Origin: Andalucia godoyi
Lineage: Eukaryota; Discoba; Jakobea; Jakobida; Andaluciidae
Direction of reading: 5' to 3'
Assembly (NCBI GenBank): GCA_009859145.1
Contig: VRVR01000028.1
Coordinates: 36,438-100,437 of the forward strand
DNA length: 64,000 bases
This document shows, piece after piece, positions 55,760-64,000 of this stretch. The notes under the pieces are model-generated. The model did no database searches, was not told where the DNA came from, and saw nothing but the letters and a program-made list of their open reading frames with translations. Each line of letters begins with the position of its first letter. Position 1 is the stretch's first letter. The translations under genes were made by a program, and so were the position numbers.

Positions 55760-56419
55760 TCAGCTCTGCAAGAGTTTCGTAATGTCCTGCAAAATGTCCT
55801 TTGGGTACACAGTGGGCGGATACCGCTTGTAGGGAACTCCCTTTCTGTCAATGAGGAACTTTGCAAAGTTCCACTCGACGTCCTTAGGGGATATGGGTCC
55901 CCACGAGATCATGGAGACATCTGCAAACATCGGGTCGCTTCCTGAAGTTGGGCATGCCGATTTCAAGAAGACATAGTGGGCAAGCGTCGATGCACCGTTC
56001 ACGTCTCCCCGGGCAAGCATGGTTCCATTAAGCACATATCCGCTTCCAGGGCGAACATACTTGAATGTATTCAAGATTTCATCGGAGGAAAATCCGGGCA
56101 TTTGTCGATAGAACTGGTTCGACGGAGTGGCAACGATTGCCAGCCCTTGTGAACCGTACGCCTCGGCAAGGGCGTTAAGCTGCAGCATATTGTCAACAGT
56201 CATTCCTCAGAACGAAGCAATGTTGAGCGCGAGAATTACTTTTCCCGAAAGCGACGAAAACGAAAATGCATTCCCGTTAATGTCCACTGCATTCATCGAG
56301 TATATGCTCGACGAACCGCTGCACAGCATCCCTGGATTGCTGCTCTGTGCAACCGATGCACTGATCAGCAGCATCACGACTGACAACGCAGCAAGCAACA
56401 GCGTGGACAACCGCGACAT
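55760..56419 (-). CDS. Secreted selenocysteine glutathione peroxidase (in-frame TGA = Sec)
   Basis: 219 aa from ATG at 56419 with TGA at 56209-56207 read as selenocysteine at residue 71. The N-terminus is a signal peptide (LLLAALSVVMLLISASVAQ). The active-site block reads NIASF-Sec-GMTV where animal GPx has NVASL-Sec-GTT. Downstream are the family features AYGSQGLAIVATPSNQF (catalytic Gln context), DVNGASTLAHYVFLK and VEWNFAKFLIDRKG (catalytic Trp/Asn). It reduces hydroperoxides using thiols, in the secretory or extracellular space. A conventional reading splits it into two short ORFs. A SECIS element lies in the 3' UTR. Confidence 0.93.
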
Positions 56420-56921
56420 TCTCACAGTAGCCCCCTGAAAAAAATAGAGATAGATAACTGAATACTTTAATTTAAAAAAAAGAAAATTATTATTATTTCT
56501 ATTCTAAACGGAAATACCTAAGCGGAAAAACAAAAACCCACAGATTTCGAGATAACAATGAGGTCAACTCAACCTCTCTCCGGACGTTTGGCTCGCATAT
56601 GCTGCGCCTCAAGCACTTTTTTTTTTTTTACAGTCAGCATCAGCGCCCATCCAAAGAGTTCCCCGCTTTTGAGTGGTCTGCGCACCCCAGAACGGAAACG
56701 ACCTGTTTTTTCATTCAGAGCTCTCCACTAGTTCAATTAGTGCATTCGTTAGAAGCCGTTTGGATCTTAAAACCCAGGAAGAAACCGGGGATTTCAACGA
56801 GCTTCATTTACTGCCATTTCGCCTTTTTATCCACTTGTTCATTCTCTCTCTCGATCTTTCATTCTCTGTTTTCAGTCGAGCAGATATTGTATTGAGTTTG
56901 TTGATTGGCAATGTTGTGCGC

Positions 56922-56962
<41 letters not shown>

Positions 56963-57256
56963 CGGTGGAGGAATCGGTTGTCTATATTCGACAGTGTCTC
57001 ATTGGGCGGCGAGAAGGATCAAGGATGGGAGGAGAAACGGGGGACCGCAGTTGGGAATGTCCATTCTTATTATTATTGTTGTTGTTTTTAAGTATACAGA
57101 CGACGACGAAAGAATTTTCGCGCAGAGTGAAGTTTGTACAAAGGAAGATAAAGAGGAACGTCGCGCGCACAGAAAGAACTTACCAGAGCCCCAGTGAGGA
57201 TTTGACGGGAGAGCCCGGGAGGGGAAAGGTGCGGAACCTATATACGCAATTCTCAG
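56420..57256. other. Intergenic region with (GA)n microsatellite at 56922-56958
   Basis: 837 bp between the GPx start and the 3' end of the CH-domain gene. It has a T-run at 56,620 and a GA dinucleotide run at 56,922-56,958. Open plus-strand frames have no recognisable content. Confidence 0.45.
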
Positions 57257-60200
57257 CTACCGGTCGACTCGTTTCTGTTGACGACCAGGAGTTGTGTTCC
57301 GCTTTGCACTCTCTGGGCGAGGAACTAGCTTTTCAACGCGTTGCCCATACGCTCGACGAACCTGCTCAAGAAGTCCGCAGATGACATCTCCGCGACCTTG
57401 CAGTACCTCGGCCTCGGACCACAGATAGTCCAGGGGCATGTTTTTGCGCGAGCGCAGAACCTCCAGCGCCTTGCGAATGTTGTGCAGACAAGCAGCGTTC
57501 GACTTTGGATTCTCCGTCAGCCCCTGCAGCGGCTCGTGCTCGAGGTATCCAACAAGCTTGCAAAGTATGAGTCCGTTTCGGAACTCTGGCACCACGGCAC
57601 CCTCCAACACAAATGGATTCGACAGTCCGATGCCGATGGATGCGAGCCATTTACCCAAAAGATAGCCTGTGCTTGGGGTACCGTTGGAACCGCTCTGCAT
57701 GTTTGAAAATCCGGAATCGCCGTGTGGACCGCCAAAACTTGACGGATGCTGCTCCATTCCAGTAGAATTCTTCATTGGTTCCAGGAAAGGCTCTGCGTTC
57801 ACAAATGCTCGGGCGTTGTTGGAAGAGGTGAAGAACGGGTCTGGCGCAACGAGCTGACGATCAATCCCCATCAGGCGAGCAGGGTTCGGGATGTGCGGTT
57901 TGAGCTCGGTTGGTGGTGCCGTCACTGTATGAGCCGTGACTAGATTCTGAGGAGGGATGTGCTCTTGCTTGCCGAGAGTTTCGTGGTCGGGATCGGACTT
58001 CCACATGTCCTCCAACAGACTCAAAATAACTGTTCGATCGCCCTGGTAAACCTCCTTCTCCGCGTGGAGGTTTCGGATTGGCATACCTTTCACTCCCATC
58101 AGCGCCTTCATCGCACGACGAATGTTGGACAAGCACGTGGCTTCAACTCGAGGCTGCGCAAACACGCCTGTCAAACGGTTTCGTGTCATTTTCTCCACAA
58201 TTTCGCAAAGCAAGGTTCCATTCTGAATCGCCGGTAGAATGGGCTCCACGGAGTCCAGTCTACTGTACTGCGCAAGGCATCCCATGCTCACCATCCACTC
58301 GATCAACGACCGCTCAAGCTCCTTCTTTGCATCAATCGTCGTATCCGATTTCGGCGGGAAGCTTCGCAAAATGTGGTGAATGAGACTGTACATGTGGGAA
58401 TCGGACCCACGGATCAGCGACTCAACGTCCCAAACCAAATCCGTCGGAATGTGCGTTCTCGAGCGCAGGATAGAAAGGACACGTTCAAAATTCGTCCGAA
58501 CAGACGAAAGAGTTCGGGGATGGCGGAAAACGGGTTTCGCACTCTCGTCATTCGTCAAAAGATGCACAAGATCCCCGAGAAGGATTCCGTTTCTGAATGG
58601 ATCATTCCAAATGGATTCATCCTTCTTATCCAGGATTGTAAATCCGAGCGTTTTAAGACTCCGCTGGACAGATAACATGAGCTGGGGAAGGTCCTTTTCA
58701 TCCCAAGACCAACGACCTGGTGCTGACCCTGTGGCGGATGAGTGCACAGTGGATTTGTCATTTGCAAAGCCTCCTCCGCCCCCAATGGAAGAACCTGAAG
58801 AAACGTACTGCTGCTGCAAGGCCATGATCCCGGATGCCGCAACCGACGCTGGCGTCTGCCCTTCCGCGATCACAATGTCCATCGCTTGTGCACGTCGTTC
58901 AAGCTGGAGAATGGATTTCTTCCCGGTTAGCTTATGGAACAGCGGCTGCTTGTACTCCTTTCGAACATCTTCCAGCAATCCGAAAACAACTTCAGCATTT
59001 CCATCTAGAATCTGATCAGCACTAAACAAATACCGCGGAGACATGTGTTTGCGACTACGAAATGCATTGAGTGCGCGGTTAATGTTTGCCATTTTGTGCG
59101 CAAGCTGAACGACGTTTCTGTGGACACCGGACAGCTCCTGTCCTTCAAGAACAGACGCTAAATCGCACAGCACAAGACCATCTTTCATAGATTGCAAGAA
59201 GGTTGTTAGGTCAATCGATGACGATATCCCCGGAATGTTCACCCCGCAGGCAAGAATCCATTCCACAAGAGACGATTGCTGAGCGCTCAGCGGCATTGGT
59301 TTGGACGGAACCGCGGTACCACCAACTCCGGATGATGCATCAAACATGAGCTGTTTCTTGGCGGAATGAGGAGGATGCCTCGATCCAAGCTTGGAAGGTG
59401 ATCGCCTGGACCGAGTTTGCGAATTGAGCATATCGGAGTATCTTTTTCCATCCGAACTGCGGGCTGGTGCCTGCCGCGCAGCAGAAGCTGGAGTCTTCTT
59501 TGTCGACGAAGAGAGGGTTCTGATTGGTTTAGAAAGAGCCGACACCCCCTCTGTCAACGATGACTTTTTCGAAATCGAAAATCGTGCGGTTTCTCGCTGA
59601 TGCTGTGCTGCCGATCCTGGTGTTTTCCCAAGAGCGGAGGCGGAGGAGGACGGCGTGGAGTGTGGGCGCTTCCGCAGGCTCATTACGGGAGTCGTCGTCG
59701 CAGCTGGTCGATTGACCGAGAATCCGCTGTTGGCCATCCATGCCGATGATGAGGATGCTGAGGATGCCGCGAGCACATGTCCTTTTGGAGTGGCGAAACC
59801 GCCGGTGAAAGATCCGCCAAGCCCCGGTGTGCCAGCGACAGCCGCAGATCTTGGTGTCTGAGAACGCTGCTTCACAGAAGGCGACGGAGAAAGCATGGAT
59901 TTTCGAGACCGCAACCCGGGACCTGGGGAACGATGCCGTTGATCTCCGGTCGCTGCTCCTTTTTGCCTGGATTCCGCTCGCTCTCTCTCTGCATCACCTC
60001 TGTTCGATAACGCGCTTGCTGGGCGAGAAGTTTGCCGATCGTCTGCACCCTGTTTCCTGGATGGATCAGCAGCCTGTGACGGCCCAAAATGATGCGGATG
60101 TGGATGTGTTGGTGCTGGTGCTGGTGCTGAAGCCGCAGCAAGATGTGGAGTACCTGAAGAGAGGACCGGCTCTGCGGGTCTTGGTCCCTGACTTAGCACA

Positions 60201-60553
60201 AACCGGATGTATGCAATGATAAATTTGATGGCTGATGCATTTCCGCTAACGACTCTCGATGACAGCTCCTTGTCCAGCAGCGTCCGTGGAACAGACCCGA
60301 GCTTCGGATTTTCATCAACCAACGTCCGCAGCATCTGAACCGAAAGAATGATCTTTTGCTGTGCCGACAGCGTTGGATGAATCATCTTTGATGCAGCTAC
60401 TGATCTTGTCTTCTGCGCTGTGTATTGCACAAGATCCGCAATGACAGACCCATCTGTCAGATCCGAAAGATCAGAGACAATCAAACACGAAGGAATCGTA
60501 AGCGTATTAAGCCAGCAAACCAACAGCTCTTCGTTTAGTAGCGATGACGACAT
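57257..60553 (-). CDS. Large protein with multiple calponin-homology-like domains
   Basis: 1098 aa from ATG at 60553; the frame opens at TTG 54 bases earlier. An N-terminal CH-like domain (LNEELLVCWLNTL, SDLTDGSVIADLVQY) of the type seen in centrosomal/ciliary proteins is followed by a long Ser/Pro/Arg-rich linker. Further CH or CH-like domains are at ~421-540 (LVEWILACGVNI, MKDGLVLCDLASVLEG, NINRALNAFRSRKHMSP), ~624-728 (FRNGILLGDLVHLLT), ~746-851 (IQNGTLLCEIVEKMT, NIRRAMKALMGVKGMP) and ~966-1066 (FRNGLILCKLVGYLEHE, NIRKALEVLRSRKNMP). Probably binds actin or microtubules. The four C-terminal repeats are mutually similar and likely arose by duplication. Confidence 0.88.
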   Translation of the reverse strand: MSSSLLNEELLVCWLNTLTIPSCLIVSDLSDLTDGSVIADLVQYTAQKTRSVAASKMIHPTLSAQQKIILSVQMLRTLVDENPKLGSVPRTLLDKELSSRVVSGNASAIKFIIAYIRFVLSQGPRPAEPVLSSGTPHLAAASAPAPAPTHPHPHHFGPSQAADPSRKQGADDRQTSRPASALSNRGDAERERAESRQKGAATGDQRHRSPGPGLRSRKSMLSPSPSVKQRSQTPRSAAVAGTPGLGGSFTGGFATPKGHVLAASSASSSSAWMANSGFSVNRPAATTTPVMSLRKRPHSTPSSSASALGKTPGSAAQHQRETARFSISKKSSLTEGVSALSKPIRTLSSSTKKTPASAARQAPARSSDGKRYSDMLNSQTRSRRSPSKLGSRHPPHSAKKQLMFDASSGVGGTAVPSKPMPLSAQQSSLVEWILACGVNIPGISSSIDLTTFLQSMKDGLVLCDLASVLEGQELSGVHRNVVQLAHKMANINRALNAFRSRKHMSPRYLFSADQILDGNAEVVFGLLEDVRKEYKQPLFHKLTGKKSILQLERRAQAMDIVIAEGQTPASVAASGIMALQQQYVSSGSSIGGGGGFANDKSTVHSSATGSAPGRWSWDEKDLPQLMLSVQRSLKTLGFTILDKKDESIWNDPFRNGILLGDLVHLLTNDESAKPVFRHPRTLSSVRTNFERVLSILRSRTHIPTDLVWDVESLIRGSDSHMYSLIHHILRSFPPKSDTTIDAKKELERSLIEWMVSMGCLAQYSRLDSVEPILPAIQNGTLLCEIVEKMTRNRLTGVFAQPRVEATCLSNIRRAMKALMGVKGMPIRNLHAEKEVYQGDRTVILSLLEDMWKSDPDHETLGKQEHIPPQNLVTAHTVTAPPTELKPHIPNPARLMGIDRQLVAPDPFFTSSNNARAFVNAEPFLEPMKNSTGMEQHPSSFGGPHGDSGFSNMQSGSNGTPSTGYLLGKWLASIGIGLSNPFVLEGAVVPEFRNGLILCKLVGYLEHEPLQGLTENPKSNAACLHNIRKALEVLRSRKNMPLDYLWSEAEVLQGRGDVICGLLEQVRRAYGQRVEKLVPRPESAKRNTTPGRQQKRVDR

Positions 60554-61095
60554 GCTCTCTCCCCACAGTATCCAACAAATTGTAGAACCAATCCGCAGTT
60601 GCACCAAAATATAACAATTGCAGAGAAAAGGCAGCCACTACAGATGGGTCTGAATCTCTCTGTTCTTATAATTAGATGATAGTCTCGTATAATGCGGGTT
60701 ACGAAATATATATAACAACAAGTCTGCAAAAGATTATACACGAAATTTTTGTCAGAGCTGTCAGCGGGAAACCCCATGCATTTTTCACGAAGGACTGCAG
60801 AAGAAACAACAACAATATGAACGTTAAGGTGTGAGCAAGAACTGTCAGAGTCATTCTCCGCTGACAAGTCGAAGACATTCCCCAAATGTCAGTGTTTCCC
60901 GCCTTGACGGAACACAGAATTGAAATTTACGGTTTTTTTGTGGGGTTTGTTATGTGGGTTTTGTTGGCTTTTTCATTGCAATATATTTAATCACGTTTTT
61001 TTGAGTTTCCACTTTATTTGGTTTTGGCGTTTAGAACTGAGTTCTCCTGCTTTGCTATTGGAATCGGTGGTGGTCGGTTTTTTATTGGAGAATCC
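60554..61095. promoter_or_regulatory. Divergent promoter between CH-domain and CEP135-like genes
   Basis: 542 bp shared upstream region of two head-to-head genes, both with plausible centrosome/cytoskeleton roles. A/T-rich near 60,660-60,720 and 60,940-61,000. No gene seen. Confidence 0.5.
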
Positions 61096-63522
61096 ATGGC
61101 GTCTGGCGTAACTCATACTCAGCTGGACGTGCTTAAAGAGAGGCTTACGGGACTCGGATACGCTGTGGCTGGTCTGAGTCCGCAGAGCTACTACCTTGTG
61201 GACAGACTGCTGAATGATCTTTCGTCGCTTTCCCAGGAGTATGGGGCTCTAAAAGGCAGCCACGGGTCTCTCTCCACCAAATTTGAAAACACGGAATCCA
61301 TTTTGGCTCCGCTGAAGAAGGAAATCGCGAGGAAACTGCGCGAAAATGGGAATCTTCATGCACAGATTATCAAAGAACGTGAGGATTTTGATGCGCAGAG
61401 CCGGTCTCTACAACTCTCTGTTAGGAATCTGGAGTCTGAGGTTTCGAAATTGAAGTTCGATAATGTGCAACTCGCTCACAAAAACAAGGCGCTTGAGGTG
61501 GAGAACCAGAGTTTGAAGGACAAAGTCGTGAAGAATGATCGTCGAAGCTTTATCGACATTACACATACGGTTAGTAGCCAGGCTGCAAATGGAAAGGCAA
61601 GGGCTCTTCCTGTTGAGTACCCGGATGTTGTGCAGGTTGATCTCGTCAAAATGGCGGATGCTCAAATCGAACGTCTGCAGAGCCGCACTGTTGCTCTAGA
61701 GAAGCAGTTGGAAGAAGCCAATCAGGGTCTTGAACTCGAGAAGAACAAGACCGAGGTTCGCGACCAGGAGATCTCGAGGCTGCAGGCGATGCTTCAGGAG
61801 CTTCCTTTCTCCACCAACTATGCGGTCAAGTCGAAATCGACAGATGAGTGGCTTGACCAGGTCGAGCACTTGCATTCGCAACTTGCTGCGGTTTCGGAAG
61901 AGAAGAAACGGGTCGAGACGGAGAATACGAGAATTCTCCGCGAATTGCACATGCTCAAATTGACCGTTTCTGATTTCGAAGTCGAGCGGGCACAACTTCA
62001 AAATAAGGAAACTGCTTTCGTAAGCAAGGTCTCGCAGCTGTCGGAGGCAAATAAGGAGAACGAGAATGAAAGGGCAGAGCACGAAGCAAAAGAAAAGGAG
62101 CTGCAACGACAATTGAAGCAGTTGCGAAAGTACAACGGCGATCTCGAGAGAAGGCTCAAGAATGCAGAACACAATAAGCAGGCGGAGTTGGACGCAGTGC
62201 AGATGCATATGGAAAATCAAATGAGCCAGTTGCAGGAGCTGATGGCGGCTTCTGAAGAAGAGCTGACTCAAACAAGACTGCAATTGAGAGATTGCGAAGA
62301 TAAACTGGAGAATATGCAGGTCGCCGAACTCGAGAGAGCGCCAGTCGCGGTCGCAAATGCTTCAGTGAACACGACGCCGGTTCGCATTGTCGATCGAAGT
62401 GTGGCGCAGTGGAAGGATTGCGCAACGCAAACAGTTGTTTTCCAGAACTCACAGCCATCGCCGCAGTCTCCTCCTTTGCAAGCCGTGGCAGGACCGTCCG
62501 CTCATGATGTTTCTACGCAAATGCAGTCGACCATTCGGAGGATGGACGCTGAACTGGATCAGCTTCGAGGAATGCTAGATTCTCGTGCAGAGGAAGTGGC
62601 TGCTTTGAACAAGGCACTTTCCAGCAAGCAGGAAGAAGCGAGAAGTTTGGAGTTCATGATTTCGCAGCTGGAGGATCGATTGCGTGACGAGGTGAATGAA
62701 AAAAGCAAGATTGTCTCGCAGATTGAAAGTGAAAAGCACAAAGTGGACCAGACGAGTTCCGAATCAATGCTGCTGAGGCACGAGAATGCGAAGCTTCAAA
62801 AGGAACTTGGTCGGGCTGTCGATGATGTTCAGAGACTGCAACGCGAATGCCAGGTGCAGCATGAGCACTTGCAACGTCTGCTAGCACAGGAGAGTGTTAT
62901 GCGCGCGGAGATCAGAGACCTGACTGACGAAAAGATACGGCTCCGACAGGATCTCGACAAGAGCCAGATGGAGTGGAAAGATTTGATCGCACAGCAGAAG
63001 ATGCTGAGCAATTCTGCCTCCGGTCTCAAAGCAGAAAAGGATGCGCTGGAGCGTGCAATCCAGGCGATGAGGGAAGGCATGCTATCTCTGGAGCAAGAGA
63101 ATAGTACGTTGAAAGAGCGGTTCAAGATTGCAGAATCGGACGCACTGCGGTTCTTGCGAGACGTGAAGGACTATGAGATGCAGTGCCAGACGCTTGCGCG
63201 AGCCTGTGAGAGCTTGTCGCGCAAGTTGCAGGATCGTGAATCCGACGTTAGTAAGGTCAAAGAACAGGAACGAAACGCCAAGTTGAATCTGGGCACCGCT
63301 CTGGATCGTACAAATCAAGTACTCCGCGAGCTTGGTGTGTTGCAAGTCGAGTGTGAAGGATGGAAAAAACGCGTTGCAGAAAGCGCCAAGGAAAAGCAAG
63401 ATCTCGAAAACCTTGTGCGACATGAGCAGGGTCGTGCGGAGGAGCTCGAGCGAGTCGTTGAATATTTGCGAGGGCGTGAATACGAACTGTCGCGGCAGGT
63501 CCAAAGTTCGTCGTCGTCATGA
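61096..63522 (+). CDS. CEP135/BLD10-like centriolar coiled-coil protein
   Basis: 808 aa from ATG at 61096 (MASGVTHTQLDVLKERL); the open frame upstream is 5' UTR. The N-terminal ~150 residues follow CEP135 closely in layout: LKERLTGLGY at the start, VDRLLNDLSSLSQEY, LAPLKKEIARKLRENGNLHAQ, and LESEVSKLKFDNVQLAHKNKALE. The remainder is continuous coiled coil with a break near 420-470. CEP135/BLD10 is a cartwheel/centriole-wall protein needed for basal-body assembly, so the organism should build centrioles. Start choice is supported by the family N-terminus. Confidence 0.85.
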   Translation: MASGVTHTQLDVLKERLTGLGYAVAGLSPQSYYLVDRLLNDLSSLSQEYGALKGSHGSLSTKFENTESILAPLKKEIARKLRENGNLHAQIIKEREDFDAQSRSLQLSVRNLESEVSKLKFDNVQLAHKNKALEVENQSLKDKVVKNDRRSFIDITHTVSSQAANGKARALPVEYPDVVQVDLVKMADAQIERLQSRTVALEKQLEEANQGLELEKNKTEVRDQEISRLQAMLQELPFSTNYAVKSKSTDEWLDQVEHLHSQLAAVSEEKKRVETENTRILRELHMLKLTVSDFEVERAQLQNKETAFVSKVSQLSEANKENENERAEHEAKEKELQRQLKQLRKYNGDLERRLKNAEHNKQAELDAVQMHMENQMSQLQELMAASEEELTQTRLQLRDCEDKLENMQVAELERAPVAVANASVNTTPVRIVDRSVAQWKDCATQTVVFQNSQPSPQSPPLQAVAGPSAHDVSTQMQSTIRRMDAELDQLRGMLDSRAEEVAALNKALSSKQEEARSLEFMISQLEDRLRDEVNEKSKIVSQIESEKHKVDQTSSESMLLRHENAKLQKELGRAVDDVQRLQRECQVQHEHLQRLLAQESVMRAEIRDLTDEKIRLRQDLDKSQMEWKDLIAQQKMLSNSASGLKAEKDALERAIQAMREGMLSLEQENSTLKERFKIAESDALRFLRDVKDYEMQCQTLARACESLSRKLQDRESDVSKVKEQERNAKLNLGTALDRTNQVLRELGVLQVECEGWKKRVAESAKEKQDLENLVRHEQGRAEELERVVEYLRGREYELSRQVQSSSSS

Positions 63523-63663
63523 GCGGCTCACACGCAAGAACCCAATCCCCACCATCACCGTCCCTCCTCCAAAACAAAAACAAAAACAAAACGAAAAAAA
63601 AAGACAGTAACAAGAACAATTCGTTCACATGGAAGAAAATTTATTCTGTACAATTTCCCCGAA

Positions 63664-64000
63664 CTACTTCTTCTTCTTGCCACCTTTTCCCTTTCCACCC
63701 TTTCCTTTGGACTTTGATTTGGCACCGAACGCAGCAAATCCAGCATACACCTCTTTGGGAAGCGTTTCTGACACTTGAATCGATCTCCACCCGCTGTTAG
63801 CAACGGTGTGCTTCTTGCAGGATTCCAGAAGTGCTGTAGCTGCTTCGGCAGGAAGCTCGTTGTACGCAAGATCCAAGACCTCGAGCGATTGGTTACGTTC
63901 CACGGCTCGTCCGAGAGCTTCGATGCCTGCAGAATCATGGCCCACAAGCGTGTCCTTCAGCAAGAGCTCGACAATCGTAGTATTTCGTGAGAGTCCATCA
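63664..64000 (-). CDS. C-terminus of leucine-rich-repeat protein (truncated by window)
   Basis: The frame is open through the window edge, so the start lies beyond 64000. RI-type LRR units are visible (TTIVELLLKDTLVGHDSAG, IEALGRAVERNQSLEVLDLAYNEL), followed by a short linker and a Lys/Gly-rich tail (KSKGKGGKGKGGKKKK) ending at 63664. Likely a cytosolic or nuclear protein-interaction protein. Confidence 0.8.
   Translation of the reverse strand, partial: DGLSRNTTIVELLLKDTLVGHDSAGIEALGRAVERNQSLEVLDLAYNELPAEAATALLESCKKHTVANSGWRSIQVSETLPKEVYAGFAAFGAKSKSKGKGGKGKGGKKKK

Noticed and set aside
61696-62283. 195-codon Leu-rich minus-strand open frame
   Set aside because: Antisense of the CEP135-like coiled coil (Lys/Glu codons read backwards give Leu/Phe).
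1-64000. CRISPR arrays, bacterial operons, IS elements, prophage or intact retroelements
   Set aside because: The tandem arrays are direct microsatellites without spacers. Genes have eukaryotic introns and domain types. No transposase or reverse transcriptase signature was recognised.

Overview
The window is nuclear DNA from a compact-genome, free-living eukaryotic microbe. The evidence is long intron-poor protein genes on both strands, a few GT-AG introns (GTATGT-type 5' sites), all three standard stop codons, and heavy Ser/Gln/Ala low-complexity and microsatellite tracts. It encodes a cytosolic ribosomal protein (eL29), a mitochondrial intermembrane-space import factor (Mia40-like), a CEP135/BLD10-like centriole protein (so a flagellated or centriole-bearing cell), a cAMP-receptor-like GPCR and a secreted selenocysteine glutathione peroxidase. 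GC content is intermediate. A protist such as an excavate/jakobid or another small heterotrophic flagellate is possible, but no species can be named from the sequence.

Layout. 0.7-12.8 kb (minus): two large membrane proteins. The second is a mosaic receptor (ephrin-receptor-like Cys repeats, C-type lectin, ConA-like, REJ, EGF, GPS, about 7 TM) whose reading frame is interrupted five times. 13.3-19.2 kb (minus): a Myb-repeat protein with a RAWUL-like C-terminus, then a trehalose-6-phosphate synthase/phosphatase fusion. 19.8-24.6 kb (plus): a DUF218/histidine-phosphatase-like fusion and a STE24-like protein. Together with the TPS/TPP fusion these form a run of three neighbours whose catalytic motifs are partly or wholly lost. 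25-28 kb (minus): eL29 (two exons), a GPCR, and a small two-exon gene. 28.4-37.1 kb: a Zn2Cys6 protein, several disordered or Cys-rich proteins and one coiled-coil protein. 37.2-43.2 kb: gene-poor by simple ORF criteria, but containing at least one small multi-exon plus-strand gene and one disordered minus-strand protein. 43.3-48.9 kb: a GH92 alpha-mannosidase, an unknown protein and Mia40. 49.3-53.6 kb: a PAS protein, the relic of an RNF216-type RBR ubiquitin ligase, and a GT61-type glycosyltransferase. 53.8-64 kb: an RCC1-repeat protein, the selenoprotein GPx with its SECIS element, a multi-CH-domain protein, the CEP135-like protein and the end of an LRR protein.

There are no operons. Genes are transcribed individually, often divergently or convergently. 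The strongest unusual signals are the Sec-TGA plus SECIS pair, the cluster of pseudoenzyme-like genes, the interrupted mosaic receptor, a roughly 100-nt element repeated at the same distance upstream of two unrelated genes, and a fungal-type Zn2Cys6 finger split by an intron.
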